A stretch of DNA of 16,601 bases, taken from contig PJAB01001171.1 of assembly GCA_002887195.1 (NCBI GenBank), positions 1 through 16,601 on the forward strand, written 5' to 3'. Position 1 is the first letter of the stretch. Each line of letters starts with the position of its first letter. The notes beneath the pieces are model-generated. The model was not told the origin of the DNA. It saw nothing but the letters and a program-made list of their open reading frames with translations, and did no database searches. Made by a program: the position numbers and the translations under genes. This document shows positions 8,501 to 14,765 of this stretch, one piece after another. The stretch comes from Chrysochromulina parva (taxonomy: Eukaryota; Haptophyta; Prymnesiales; Chrysochromulinaceae).

Positions 8501-8806
8501 GATGTTTACGAAGCGGTAGCCGTTGGGCCGCGTGCCATCCCACGCATAGTTGAGCTGGAACGAGAGCGATACCAGCGGTCGGCTCGGGTCGTTATATGCC
8601 AGCTCGTCGCTCGTGTGCTCTGCACCCACACGCCGCTTCATCAGCGCCTTGCCGATCTCACGGATCTCTGGGTTGTTCTCGATCTTGGTTAGGTCGTCGA
8701 GCACAAACGGGCCGCCGAGAAGGCGCGCGTCCATGAAAATGGCGCAGCCCACACTCACGAGCGCGATGGCATGCAGAAGGAGCTCATGCGACCCCCGAGA
8801 GCGCAT
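5508..8806 (-). CDS. TMTC-like transmembrane/TPR protein (GT-C fold O-mannosyltransferase family), four exons
   Basis: Predicted exons are 8806-7295, 7117-6969, 6618-6403 and 6234-5508. Joined, they give 867 residues in one frame (phases 0, 2, 2). Exon 1 (504 residues, ATG at 8804-8806) is a polytopic membrane region: a hydrophobic helix at 9-24, a luminal loop GGPFVLDDLTK with the acidic pair D37-D38, then SRPLVSLSFQLNYAWDGTRPNGYRFVNILIHG, many transmembrane helices, a DUF1736-like segment and VYVERRSYVGSSVF, all TMTC hallmarks. Exons 2-4 encode TPRs, and splicing restores them (RNNLG..., DT|YAILNLGSL..., EQL|YKRAEKSNPL). A degenerate Lys/Arg-rich insert (two KASTKGR units) splits the last TPRs. 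Characterised TMTC proteins are ER enzymes that add O-mannose to cadherin-like domains; the same role is inferred here, on an unknown substrate. An alternative is a related GT-C/TPR protein of different specificity. Confidence 0.88.
5856..5916 (-). repeat. Short coding repeats in the TMTC-like tail (KASTKGR and GPRQ)
   Basis: Two near-identical units around GACCCTTGGTGCTCGCTTTG on the plus strand encode KASTKGR(R/E) twice, next to a GTGGCCCCTGTC-type 12-bp repeat encoding GPRQGPRQGPRH. The result is a basic, disordered insert between TPRs. Confidence 0.7.
5959..6053 (-). repeat. 63-bp in-frame offset duplication carrying the intron-end cassette within TMTC exon 4
   Basis: A 32-bp sequence occurs at 6022-6053 and, diverged, at 5959-5990. 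The proteins read HPSTPGGGSIR and HPFAPDGGSIS. Between them, on the coding strand, is TGATGACCTCCCTCATCAG followed by GTACGCCGG. The offset is 63 bp, so the frame is kept and the cassette is translated as DDLPHQ. Confidence 0.88.
6235..6402 (-). other. TMTC-like intron 3 (168 nt)
   Basis: The donor is GTACGAGCC at 6402; the acceptor CATCAG ends at 6235. The next exon begins GTACAAGCG, again a near copy of the intron's start. Inside, GAGCAGCAGTACGAACC repeats the exon 3 end plus donor, GAGCAGCTGTACGAGCC. Splicing yields EQL-YKRAEKSNPLLDDLHNNLALLYA, a proper TPR. Confidence 0.87.
6619..6968 (-). other. TMTC-like intron 2 (350 nt)
   Basis: The donor is GTACGC at 6968; the acceptor CATCAG ends at 6619. 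The intron begins GTACGCCATCCTCATCC and the following exon begins GTACGCGATCCTCAACTTGG; a third GTACGC copy is at 6675-6670 after another CATCAG. Splicing rebuilds the TPR helix as DT-YAILNLGSLKSQQGD; without it the frame runs into a stop. The bulk of the intron is a 22-bp tandem array. Confidence 0.88.
6699..6952 (-). repeat. 22-bp tandem array inside TMTC-like intron 2
   Basis: Eleven units start at 6699, 6721, 6743, 6765, 6787, 6809, 6831, 6859, 6881, 6903 and 6925. Nine are 22 bp; two (6831-6858 and 6925-6952) are 28 bp with a CTCAGTAG/CTCAATAG end, marking a second-order repeat. On the gene strand each unit contains CTGATG (or CTGATT), an 8-base GCCTGCCT spacer and CATC followed by AG, i.e. 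a copy of the intron's own 3' end. Confidence 0.95.
7118..7294 (-). other. TMTC-like intron 1 (177 nt)
   Basis: The donor is GTGACC at 7294 after VWRE; the acceptor CATCAG ends at 7118. The intron starts GTGACCTTCGCTCT and the next exon starts GTGACCTCGCTCT. A third GTGACC copy lies inside at 7195-7190, also preceded by CATCAG. Five 10-bp GGCACTnnnn units occupy 7231-7280. Removal joins VWRE to VTSLYPESVRGRNNLG, which aligns with the usual TMTC membrane-to-TPR junction. Confidence 0.85.
7434..7510 (-). repeat. 30-bp coding repeat (TVHSSPAAA) in a TMTC-like loop
   Basis: Two full 30-bp units at 7441-7470 and 7471-7500 plus partial flanks encode an Ala/Ser/His-rich insert between the last transmembrane helices of exon 1. 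It is probably a disordered loop. Confidence 0.88.
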
Positions 8807-9353
8807 TGAGTTAGTGCATGCCTGTTCCTAATCGAACATGTTTGCCCACATGTTTCGACGCTACGCCAGGCGCCTCCTCGCGTCTCCCGTGCGCACTGAA
8901 ACAGCACGACATGCGACACTCCAACACGACAATTGTGATTGTAACATGTAACACGCGCCTACATGACAAGTCATTCACCATGCCACCAACACAACTCGGA
9001 ACTCGAGCACACACGGCGACGCTTGCAGCCGATCCTTGCCGGCCTGTCCCCTTGTTCTTAGGGCCCTCCTCTATCCAGATGGTCACGGCGGTTGCGCGTC
9101 TAAGGTCACGCCGGCGGTCCCGGCGGTTGGGGTTGCACGGCTGCGGCGGTAAGCGCCGGAGACGCCGCTGGCCCTTCGAGCGCCGGCCTTTATGATCATA
9201 TGACGATGGCACGGCTACATGTATGAGCAGCATCGCTCGTCATCAGTCTCCACTCCCCGTCGGCGCCCTCTCTATCGCCGTCTCCGCGTGCGCGGGTTCT
9301 AGAGGGTAGAAGGTAGTGCGTCACGTCGCCAATGTCGCCCTTGTTCTTCGTCT
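8807..9353. other. Intergenic: promoter of the TMTC-like gene and 3' UTR of the sulfotransferase-like gene
   Basis: Both neighbours are on the minus strand. I see a direct repeat ACATGTTT (8836-8843 and 8848-8855) just upstream of the TMTC ATG, a perfect 10-bp palindrome TATGATCATA at 9191-9200, and a GC-rich CGGCGGTCCCGGCGG stretch near 9110-9125. There is no convincing gene. Confidence 0.5.
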
Positions 9354-10671
9354 TCAGTTCACCTTCTCCACCGCAGCCAATCCCTGCAGCCGCCTGAACG
9401 TCGCGGTGGGATCGGTCGCGCAGCTCATCTTCTCAGGGTACAGCTGCGCCATGTTCTTCGTGCCCGCATCCAACATTGGCTCGGGGGACAAGCCGACGAG
9501 CTTCAGAGCGTCGCTGATGCACTTGTTGGCACCGTACGCCCCTTGCCAGCAGTCCTCGATCTTGATCTGGTCGTCGGCGTTGGGGTAATTGGACTGTCTT
9601 GCGAAGTCGCTGGGCGAGCGTTCGATGCTGCAGTCGAAGAGCGATCCAGTCAGTTGCACCTGATGAGGGAGGCAATCAGCATGCACTCAGTGAGACCCAC
9701 CTGCAGTCGAAGAGCGATCCAGGCGGAGAAAACTCCCGGAACAGCGAGAACTGCCTGTCACGCTCGTTGCGCGAGAGCGAGATCGTCGCCACCTTGGGGC
9801 TCTCAACCATCGAGGCGAGCGCCGCCGTCCACGCCGTCATCGCCTTCGCGTTCCGCGCGAGCACGCACTTCGACACGGGCGGGTCGTCCCTCATGAGCCG
9901 CCCGGCCGTGTTGGCGCTCACAAACTGCGGGAGCATCTTGAGCGTGATCGAGCAGTCCGAGGGGGCGCACACGTCGGCGGGCACAGCGGAGCACACGTGG
10001 TCGCGGATGCGGAGGACGTAGTCGGCGAAGCTGTACTGCAGACCGTCGTACAGCTCGGGAGCGTCGCCGGCGAGAGTCAAGTGGGCGACCTTGCGTTTGA
10101 CCACGGTGAGAGTACCCATCATGATGGTTCCGTTGATGGCGGCATGGGCTGTCTGCGCCAAGATCCTCGTCGTCAGAGTCGGGTTGCTGCTCTTCAGGAG
10201 GGCGCCGGTAGCCGAATCGAAGATGGGCTTCGTCATATCACTCGCTGTAGCGCCAGTGCACTCGGCGACCTCGGCATTCGACCACAGCGTGTCCTTGAGC
10301 GCAAACGGCTCCCCGAGGTCAAACATGCAGGGGTGGGTATTAAGCGCCGCCCCAAACTCCATCGTGCCGCTGCCGTGGTCGGAGATGATGACCAGCACCA
10401 CTGGGTGGTCCATGGTCAGCGGTTTCGGCGCTTGGAATGTCTCCACTTCGTGCATGAGGAAGAGCGCATCGGCCGTCAACGAAAGCAGCGGGTCTGAAGG
10501 CAACACGTCGAAGGATACGCCTAGCGTCAACATGGCAAACATTGTTGCCATGTTGCTCTCCTGACGCTCAACACGCAAGCGAAGCCCCGCCAGCAAGATC
10601 AAGAACAAAAAGAGAAAGCTGAGTCTCCATTTGGAACAGCACGTCCTCTTTGCATGCCGAATGCGATCCAT
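9354..10671 (-). CDS. Sulfotransferase-like type II membrane protein, two exons
   Basis: Predicted exons are 10671-9701 and 9627-9354, giving 414 residues (323 codons + split Ser codon + 90). The ATG is at 10669-10671. Residues 18-31 (SFLFLFLILLAGLR) after a basic stretch form a signal anchor, as in Golgi enzymes. Residues about 91-121 (VVLVIISDHGSGTMEFGAALNTHPCMFDLGEPF) match the 5'-phosphosulfate loop plus the (N/S)HP-x3-D-LGEPF pattern of carbohydrate sulfotransferases. LSRNERDRQFSLFREF at about 299-314 fits the 3'-phosphate-binding region. Cysteines in the tail (C in SLFDCS, EDCW, NKC) may form disulfides. It would transfer sulfate from PAPS to a glycan or metabolite; the acceptor is unknown. 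The canonical Arg/Lys of the P-loop is replaced (DHGSGT), so activity is uncertain. The splice model is supported by reading-frame restoration; see the repeat at 9628-9722. Confidence 0.82.
9628..9722 (-). repeat. 22-bp perfect direct repeat bounding a 73-bp intron in the sulfotransferase-like gene
   Basis: The same 22 bp lie at 9628-9649 and 9701-9722, ending on the gene strand in TTCGACTGCAG. Between them are GTGGGTCTCACTGAG and the cassette CTGATTGCCTCCCTCATCAG. Removing 9700-9628 (GTGGGT...CTGCAG, 73 nt) keeps one copy and yields PPGSLFDCSIERS. Using the CATCAG acceptor with the same donor gives an immediate stop. A 37-nt alternative (GTCTCACTG...CATCAG) would keep the frame but duplicate GSLFDC. 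Confidence 0.85.
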
Positions 10672-10843
10672 TCCAAATGACGTTGATTTGCCAAATCCTC
10701 GCCTACCGACCAGCTCCCACTCGCTCGCAGATGGAAATGAGGCGCCGACGGCGCTCGCTCAATTTGCGTTTCGTCCGAAACTTCGAAAAAGGAAGGAGCC
10801 CTTTTGCTGGCTGGACCCAACCGGAGCGGAAGAGCAGAACAGG
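10672..10843. promoter_or_regulatory. Probable bidirectional promoter
   Basis: Only 172 bp separate the minus-strand ATG at 10671 from the favoured plus-strand ATG at 10844, so the two divergent genes probably share this promoter. No clear TATA box is visible. If the plus-strand gene started at the ATG at 10661, the genes would overlap head to head instead. Confidence 0.4.
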
Positions 10844-11278
10844 ATGCTGGCCGAAGAACGAGGAGGCGTCTCGGATGGAGCGCATGCTCAGCTGGACGAG
10901 CCCTCGTCCTCACCCTCGTCCTCATCGTCCTCGGGCAACGGGGCGCCGATGGCCGCGCCCGGGCAGGACTCTGTCAAAGGGATGTTCAGCGGGATGGTCA
11001 GCGGGCTCAGCGGGATGCTCAGCGGGACCTCAGCGGGAGGCCCGAGGACTCCCACCGGATCTCGGAGGCCCTCCTCTGAAATCCCCAAGCTGCCCGAAAA
11101 GGCGTCCACCGGGCCTCCCTCCGACCTGTCCGAAAAGTTGTCCCGGCTCGCCCAGCGTCGGGGTGCTGGTGCGCTATCAGAGGCAGAGTTTGATGCCGAG
11201 GCAGCCCGCCTCCTTGCGTCTTCCGGCGCAGATCATGTTGTGCTGTTCCAGGTGCGTTCCAGGATGGCGCCTCTCTGA
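10844..11278 (+). CDS. SHOCT-like small protein, Ser-rich N-terminus, possibly spliced at its 3' end
   Basis: The favoured start is the ATG at 10844 (A at -3); the same frame is open to an earlier ATG at 10661, which overlaps the divergent gene. From 10844 to the TGA at 11276-11278 it encodes 144 residues: a Ser run (about 21-30), a Gly/Ser/Met repeat (GMFSGMVSGLSGMLSGTSAGG, about 46-66) and, at about 95-125, LSEKLSRLAQRRGAGALSEAEFDAEAARLL. This last part matches the SHOCT pattern (short C-terminal domain: LxxLxxLxxxGxITxEEFxxxKxxLL), an oligomerisation or interaction helix pair. A good donor, CAG|GTGCGT, follows LFQ at 11251/11252. If used, a pyrimidine-rich intron could end at CCTAG (11420), adding TYGHGKFAVV, or at CGCAG (11445), adding a 22-residue tail. 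Function is unknown; the SHOCT match is moderate. Confidence 0.55.
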   Translation: MLAEERGGVSDGAHAQLDEPSSSPSSSSSSGNGAPMAAPGQDSVKGMFSGMVSGLSGMLSGTSAGGPRTPTGSRRPSSEIPKLPEKASTGPPSDLSEKLSRLAQRRGAGALSEAEFDAEAARLLASSGADHVVLFQVRSRMAPL

Positions 11279-11297
11279 ATACCCCCCAGTGGCCTCC

Positions 11298-11345
11298 CCG
11301 AGTGCCTCCCTGAGTGCCTCCCCGAGTGCCTCCCCGAGTGCCTGA
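11298..11345 (+). repeat. 12-bp x4 GAGTGCCTCCCC repeat in a probable intron
   Basis: Four 12-bp units at 11298, 11310, 11322 and 11334 lie just after the donor of the SHOCT-like gene. The GAGTGCCT core is the same as that of the 10-bp repeat in TMTC intron 1 (7231-7280, gene strand). Confidence 0.9.
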
Positions 11346-11658
11346 GGCCCCTCTCTGCCTCTCTCAACGCCCCTCTCATCGCCCCTCTTGATGCCTCTCT
11401 GATCTCCCCACGCAACCTAGACGTACGGGCATGGGAAGTTCGCAGTGGTTTGAGGCTCGCCGATGGAACTGGCGTGGGCCTGTGTGCCCCAGGCTACCAT
11501 ACAGGAGTATGTAGTGTCCATCGGACGCTCCTTGAGATACCTAGAAGAGGCTTGCGTGACAATTAGTGGCTATCAATGGCGATGCGGCCCGTATTCGGAG
11601 GCTCCCAAGAGACAGGATTAAAGAGGCTATCATACAAGATACCAAGTTATTTACTATA

Positions 11659-11840
11659 GGAATTCAGTCCCCCGTAGTTGCGTGATGTGATGTGTTCTCC
11701 TGTATGTGTGCTGTTGGGGCTCTTCTCCGTGTCGGTTAAAAATAATAGGAATCCAGTCCCGTTGCGTGTGATGTGTTCTGTGTGTGCTGTGTTGGGGCTC
11801 CCGCTGGCGCCGCACCGTCTCCCGGTTTCGGTTATAAACG
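11659..11840 (+). repeat. Imperfect tandem duplication, about 85-90 bp
   Basis: Copy A (11659-11740) runs from GGAATTCAGTCCCCCGTAG through TGTTGGGGCTC to GTCGGTTAAAAAT. Copy B (about 11749-11838) runs from GGAATCCAGTCCCGTTGCG through TGTTGGGGCTC to TTTCGGTTATAAACG. They share GTGATGTGTTCT and several other blocks in the same order, with indels. No coding capacity is kept. Confidence 0.75.
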
Positions 11841-12070
11841 TTAACCTGATCTGGACATTAAATACTCCATTATACGGGTCCGGGCGGGGGGCGGTTGTAA
11901 CTTGTATTTCAGTCGCCAGTACAGAGTAATTCAGGACGTTCACGGGATTCGGTCTCATCTCAGAGATCCGCGTCACCGACCCCGCTCACGTCAGCGCAGG
12001 GACCCAGGGTAATTCCGTCAACTGTAGACCGGAGTCTGCACAGCCCCCGCCCAGGCCCTCCACAGCTTAC

Positions 12071-12187
12071 CTAGCCACGCCGGCCAAAGAAGCGAGCGTG
12101 CTCGTCAGCTTCGCAAAACTCTTGCAGCTCCAAGATGTATCCATCCGGGTCTCGCGCAGCAGGGCGTTGTAGATGCCGATGCGCCCA
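12071..12187 (-). CDS. Probable C-terminal exon of a VOC/glyoxalase-fold protein
   Basis: The frame from 12187 to the TAG at 12071-12073 reads ...QRPAARDPDGYILELQEF... and ends in FGRRG. RDPDGYILEL is the classic last strand of vicinal-oxygen-chelate (glyoxalase/bleomycin-resistance/dioxygenase) domains, whose final Glu is usually a metal ligand. Upstream in the same frame, beyond a TGA at 12188-12190, lies SVVVAIVERVVARGR, which resembles the helix before this strand (V-x-x-x-V-E-R-x-V-A-R-G). The DNA between them consists of two 53-bp repeats that break the protein. So this is either an exon preceded by an intron covering the repeats (for example an acceptor at CGAG|ACC, 12150) or a gene disrupted by duplication. 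The N-terminal half of the fold was not found. Confidence 0.38.
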   Translation of the reverse strand, partial: WAHRHLQRPAARDPDGYILELQEFCEADEHARFFGRRG

Positions 12188-12305
12188 TCATGGCGCCCAT
12201 TCGCTTGGGGCGGCTGCACGAGTCGACGGTCGCGCGCCCATCATGGCGCCCATTCGCTTGGGGCGGCTGCACGAGTCGACGGTCGCGCGCCCATCATGGC
12301 GCCCC
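12186..12305 (-). repeat. 53-bp tandem duplication
   Basis: Identical 53-bp copies lie at 12186-12238 and 12239-12291, followed by the first part of a third (12292-12304, CATCATGGCGCCC). 53 is not a multiple of three, so the array shifts frames within the putative VOC gene unless spliced out. Confidence 0.95.
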
Positions 12306-12410
12306 CGTGCCACCACGCGCTCAACGATCGCAACCACAACCGACGTGGGGAGGCAGGGCATGGCCGTGTCCCTGGCAGCGGGGGCCGCACTGCACGGGAG
12401 CGTAGCGGCA

Positions 12411-12497
12411 GCGCTCACGACAGCGCTCATGCCCTGCCGTACCATCCCGAGGCTAGCGGCGGAGCCGGCGCTCACGACAGCGTGCTTGCCCTGCCGT
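12411..12497 (-). repeat. 30-bp direct repeat, 57 bp apart
   Basis: GCGCTCACGACAGCG followed by a 5-base variable piece and GCCCTGCCGT occurs at 12411-12440 and 12468-12497. It lies between the 53-bp and 40-bp arrays. Confidence 0.85.
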
Positions 12498-12503
12498 GGG
12501 CAG

Positions 12504-12702
12504 GCGCGCCGTCGTGGGCAGCTCGTAGAAGAGCACCGCACCCTTGTCCGCGCCGTCGTGGGCAGGCGCGCCGTCGTGGGCAGCTCGTAGAAGAGCACCG
12601 CACCCTGGGGGTAGGCGCGCCGTCGTGGGCAGCTCGTAGAAGAGCACCGCACCCTTGTCCAGGCGCGCCGTCGTGGGCAGCTCGTAGAAGAGCACCGCAC
12701 CC
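12504..12702 (-). repeat. Four copies of a 40-bp unit (GAVLFYELPTTAR)
   Basis: An identical 40-bp core starts at 12504, 12566, 12615 and 12663, spaced 62, 49 and 48 bp apart. On the minus strand one frame of every copy reads KGAVLFYELPTTAR, but only the 48-bp step keeps that frame between copies. It may be a duplicated exon or exon edge of the putative VOC gene; I do not recognise the peptide. Confidence 0.92.
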
Positions 12703-12890
12703 TTGTCCGCCCGGAGACGAAGCCGGAGGACGTCCCCCTAGATTGTACGGCTGGGTGAGAGCGCTGCCGCTACGCCCCCCCCCGGTGCGGTGCTAGCCTC
12801 GTGCAGAGCCCCCTCGAGCGGTGCGCTCTCAGCACTGCTTGGCGCTCCGTGAGGAGCAACAAGGAGTCTACAAGGAGTCCTAGCCCCTTG

Positions 12891-13541
12891 CTAGGAGGCT
12901 TGCCACGCGCCTGGGCCGCTGCCACCTGCGCCACTGCCGCCTGCGCGCTCGAGCAGCCACACCTCGAGCGCGCGCACGTCCTCGAAGACGTGATCAGCGT
13001 ACGAGCGCACCACCCAGTTGCCACGCATCTTACCCGGCGCCACCACGAGCACGAGGCGCCCTGCCTGACGCGCCGCGTGAAGCTCGACCGCGGAACCCAT
13101 ACTCGCCGTCGGCAGATAAGAGACGATCACGTCCGATCTCGCAGCGAGGTCCACGCACGCCTCAAAGGCTTGGCGCACGCACACATCGGCACTCCACCAC
13201 TCCACTTCGGGCGTGCTGGGCGGGTGGAGACCCGGAGCCATCGCGGGCACGACGATAGCAGGATCCACGATCGTGGCGCTCGGGTCGGCAGCGAGGATCG
13301 CGCCACGCATGAGCGCGCGATAGTCCTGTGACTCGACGGCGATGCCAGCAAGGCTTGCACCGCCGCCGCCAGAGCCACCCATGACGCCGGAGAGGAAGTA
13401 GCTTGTTCTCCTGTCGGGCTTTGGAGCGGGCGACGGCTTTCTCAAAGCTGCACGGCGCCGGCCCAAGATAAACCATGCTGCGGCCATTGCTGCGGCTATC
13501 GCCGTGGTCGCGACGGCAGAGTGAAGCGACGTCATCCCCAT
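12891..13541 (-). CDS. Membrane-anchored nucleoside 2-deoxyribosyltransferase-like protein
   Basis: The protein has 216 residues from the ATG at 13539-13541 (MGMTSLHS); the frame stays open upstream but without an ATG. Residues 9-26 are a hydrophobic helix followed by GRRR: an N-terminal anchor or organelle-targeting region. The rest fits the Rossmann-like nucleoside 2-deoxyribosyltransferase/DUF4406-type fold: SYFLSGVMGGS (47-57), ESQDYRALMRGAILAADPSATIVDP (70-94), and SDVIVSYLPTASMGSAVELHAARQAG (136-161). E153 in MGSAVEL sits where the family has its catalytic glutamate. NWVVRSYADHVFEDVRALEVWL follows, then a Gly/Ser tail. Family enzymes exchange or hydrolyse the base of deoxynucleosides; similar eukaryotic proteins are mostly uncharacterised, so the substrate is open. 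The Gly-rich insert after LSGVMGGS may affect the base pocket. Confidence 0.78.
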   Translation of the reverse strand: MGMTSLHSAVATTAIAAAMAAAWFILGRRRAALRKPSPAPKPDRRTSYFLSGVMGGSGGGGASLAGIAVESQDYRALMRGAILAADPSATIVDPAIVVPAMAPGLHPPSTPEVEWWSADVCVRQAFEACVDLAARSDVIVSYLPTASMGSAVELHAARQAGRLVLVVAPGKMRGNWVVRSYADHVFEDVRALEVWLLERAGGSGAGGSGPGAWQAS

Positions 13542-14765
13542 TCTTTTTCCGTTCGTTGACGTGATCGTTTTTTTCTTGTTCACAGTGTGACGAAACACAC
13601 GGTGGTCTAGTACTCTAGGTATGAATTGTATACCTTTCGGCCATTTTGAGCCAAGACAAGTCCAAGTGTGCAAGTCAAGTCAAGTCAAGTAAAGGGCTCA
13701 AGGTCATTAAAACGTTACATCTGCGTTTGTTAGACCAGGTACGAGGTAGTCCACACTCCAAGGTCCACCGCACACTCCAGACTCCACAGACCACACAGAC
13801 ATGCACCCAGAGTAATAGAGTCAAACGGGGCACCACACACACGGTAACAAAAATGCACGTTAAATTCATGGGTTAAATTGACCCACTTCGCACTTGAGAC
13901 TTGTGAGACCAGGATCTGCTTCCACGAACGCGCGCGAAGCACGCGATCGCGCGCCGTCACGCACCACGACGGGCACGGTGATCGGGCCGTGTAGGTCTGA
14001 CTCCATATTTCTTAACATACAATGTAGTTCCTGCGCGAGCGCGACGCGGCGGTGGCCGGCGCGCAATGCCGGCGCGCTTCGCGCGCACCCAGGCGCACCG
14101 TCCCGCACGTTTGACGGTGTGCGACGGCGGACCCTGACGGGGGCGGACCCATCTCCCATGGGCGGACAGCACTTCGGTTCCATGTGTTCTCGGTTCATCT
14201 GAATCTCAAATCTGAACGGTATGATCTATCCGGGATCCGCGCGGGGCCGATCGAGGATCGTTGGATCGTTCGGGCGTTCGGCGGTTACGATGAACGATCA
14301 CGTCGTTACACGTCACGTTAACTCGTTAGGCACATTCGTACTTAGTATATTCGTGCGATTCTCGACGTCCCGGACGTGACGTCGTCTCTTAAATATAATG
14401 GGGCGCGCGCGCGGCATGCGGAGGGACTAAGAGACTTGCGGACACCCCGCACTGTCTGCCTCTCTCGATCGTGCATCGTCCGTGACAGCCGCGACCGAAC
14501 ATCATGGTCGCAGAACTGAACTCAGAACTGTGAACTCATTCCGGGCAGCCCCGTGCTGTTGGCGAGGGCGAGAGAGCTCGGGGCCCGGGGCGCACGCCAC
14601 ACCGCGCTCCGCGTCACAGGCCAATATTGGGCGCTCACACACCATAAACGGCGTATGTCGCACCACCACGCGCACGTCACCTCGGCACGCGCGCATACAT
14701 GCGCGCAGTTGACGGGGGCATGCCTGGGACGTTGGTCCGTAGTTGGTCCGACTTCCCCTGCCCCC
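13542..14765. other. Long intergenic region (about 1.2 kb), no gene recognised
   Basis: This lies between two minus-strand genes, so it holds the promoter of the deoxyribosyltransferase-like gene and the 3' UTR of the OTU gene. Seen in it: CAAGT pentamer repeats at 13650-13695; an inverted repeat TGGGT (13869-13873)/ACCCA (13881-13885); two GCCGGCGCGC copies near 14055-14080; an AT-rich CTTAAATATAATG at 14388-14400, TATA-like on the plus strand; and GCGACC...GGTCGC around 14490-14511 (6-bp stem, 9-base loop). None is a confident functional element. Frames here look like chance frames. Confidence 0.5.

Larger units (their letters stand above)
11279..12070. other. Intergenic stretch with an imperfect tandem duplication
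   Basis: No domain-bearing frame is seen. Base composition is less GC-rich than in the genes. It should hold the 3' ends of the SHOCT-like gene (plus) and of the VOC-like gene (minus). The main structure is the duplication at 11659-11840. On the minus strand a consensus donor AG|GTAAGC occurs immediately after the VOC stop (12071-12064). Confidence 0.5.
12306..12890. other. No intact gene recognised; repeat-rich spacer upstream of the VOC exon
   Basis: Apart from the repeat arrays, long frames exist on both strands, but they are by-products of GC-rich repeats and have no consistent domain content. The stretch 12885-12901 holds a CCTAG-N7-CTAGG inverted repeat that overlaps the stop of the next gene. 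If a VOC gene is real, its 5' exons must be here, because the next gene's stop is at 12891. Confidence 0.45.

Noticed and set aside
5508..8806. Separate bacterial-style genes for the membrane part and the TPR part
   Set aside because: GT-AG junctions in matching phases restore continuous TPRs and the known TMTC architecture, so one spliced gene is the simpler reading.
11647..11976. A 109-residue minus-strand frame
   Set aside because: It covers the tandem duplication, is in AT-richer DNA, and has no recognisable motif or supporting neighbour.
12188..12796. Plus-strand and minus-strand frames of 150-207 residues over the 12.2-12.8 kb arrays
   Set aside because: They consist of the repeat units read in different frames, with abundant Arg/Pro/Ala/Cys and no conserved motif. 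They are by-products of tandem duplication.
12891..13673. 44-residue longer N-terminus for the deoxyribosyltransferase-like protein
   Set aside because: The upstream frame has no ATG before 13541, and its sequence lies in AT-rich, repeat-like DNA that looks like promoter or 5' UTR.
14391..14712. A plus-strand gene driven by the TATA-like CTTAAATATAATG
   Set aside because: No downstream frame with credible coding character follows; the first ATG nearby (14504) gives only nine codons.
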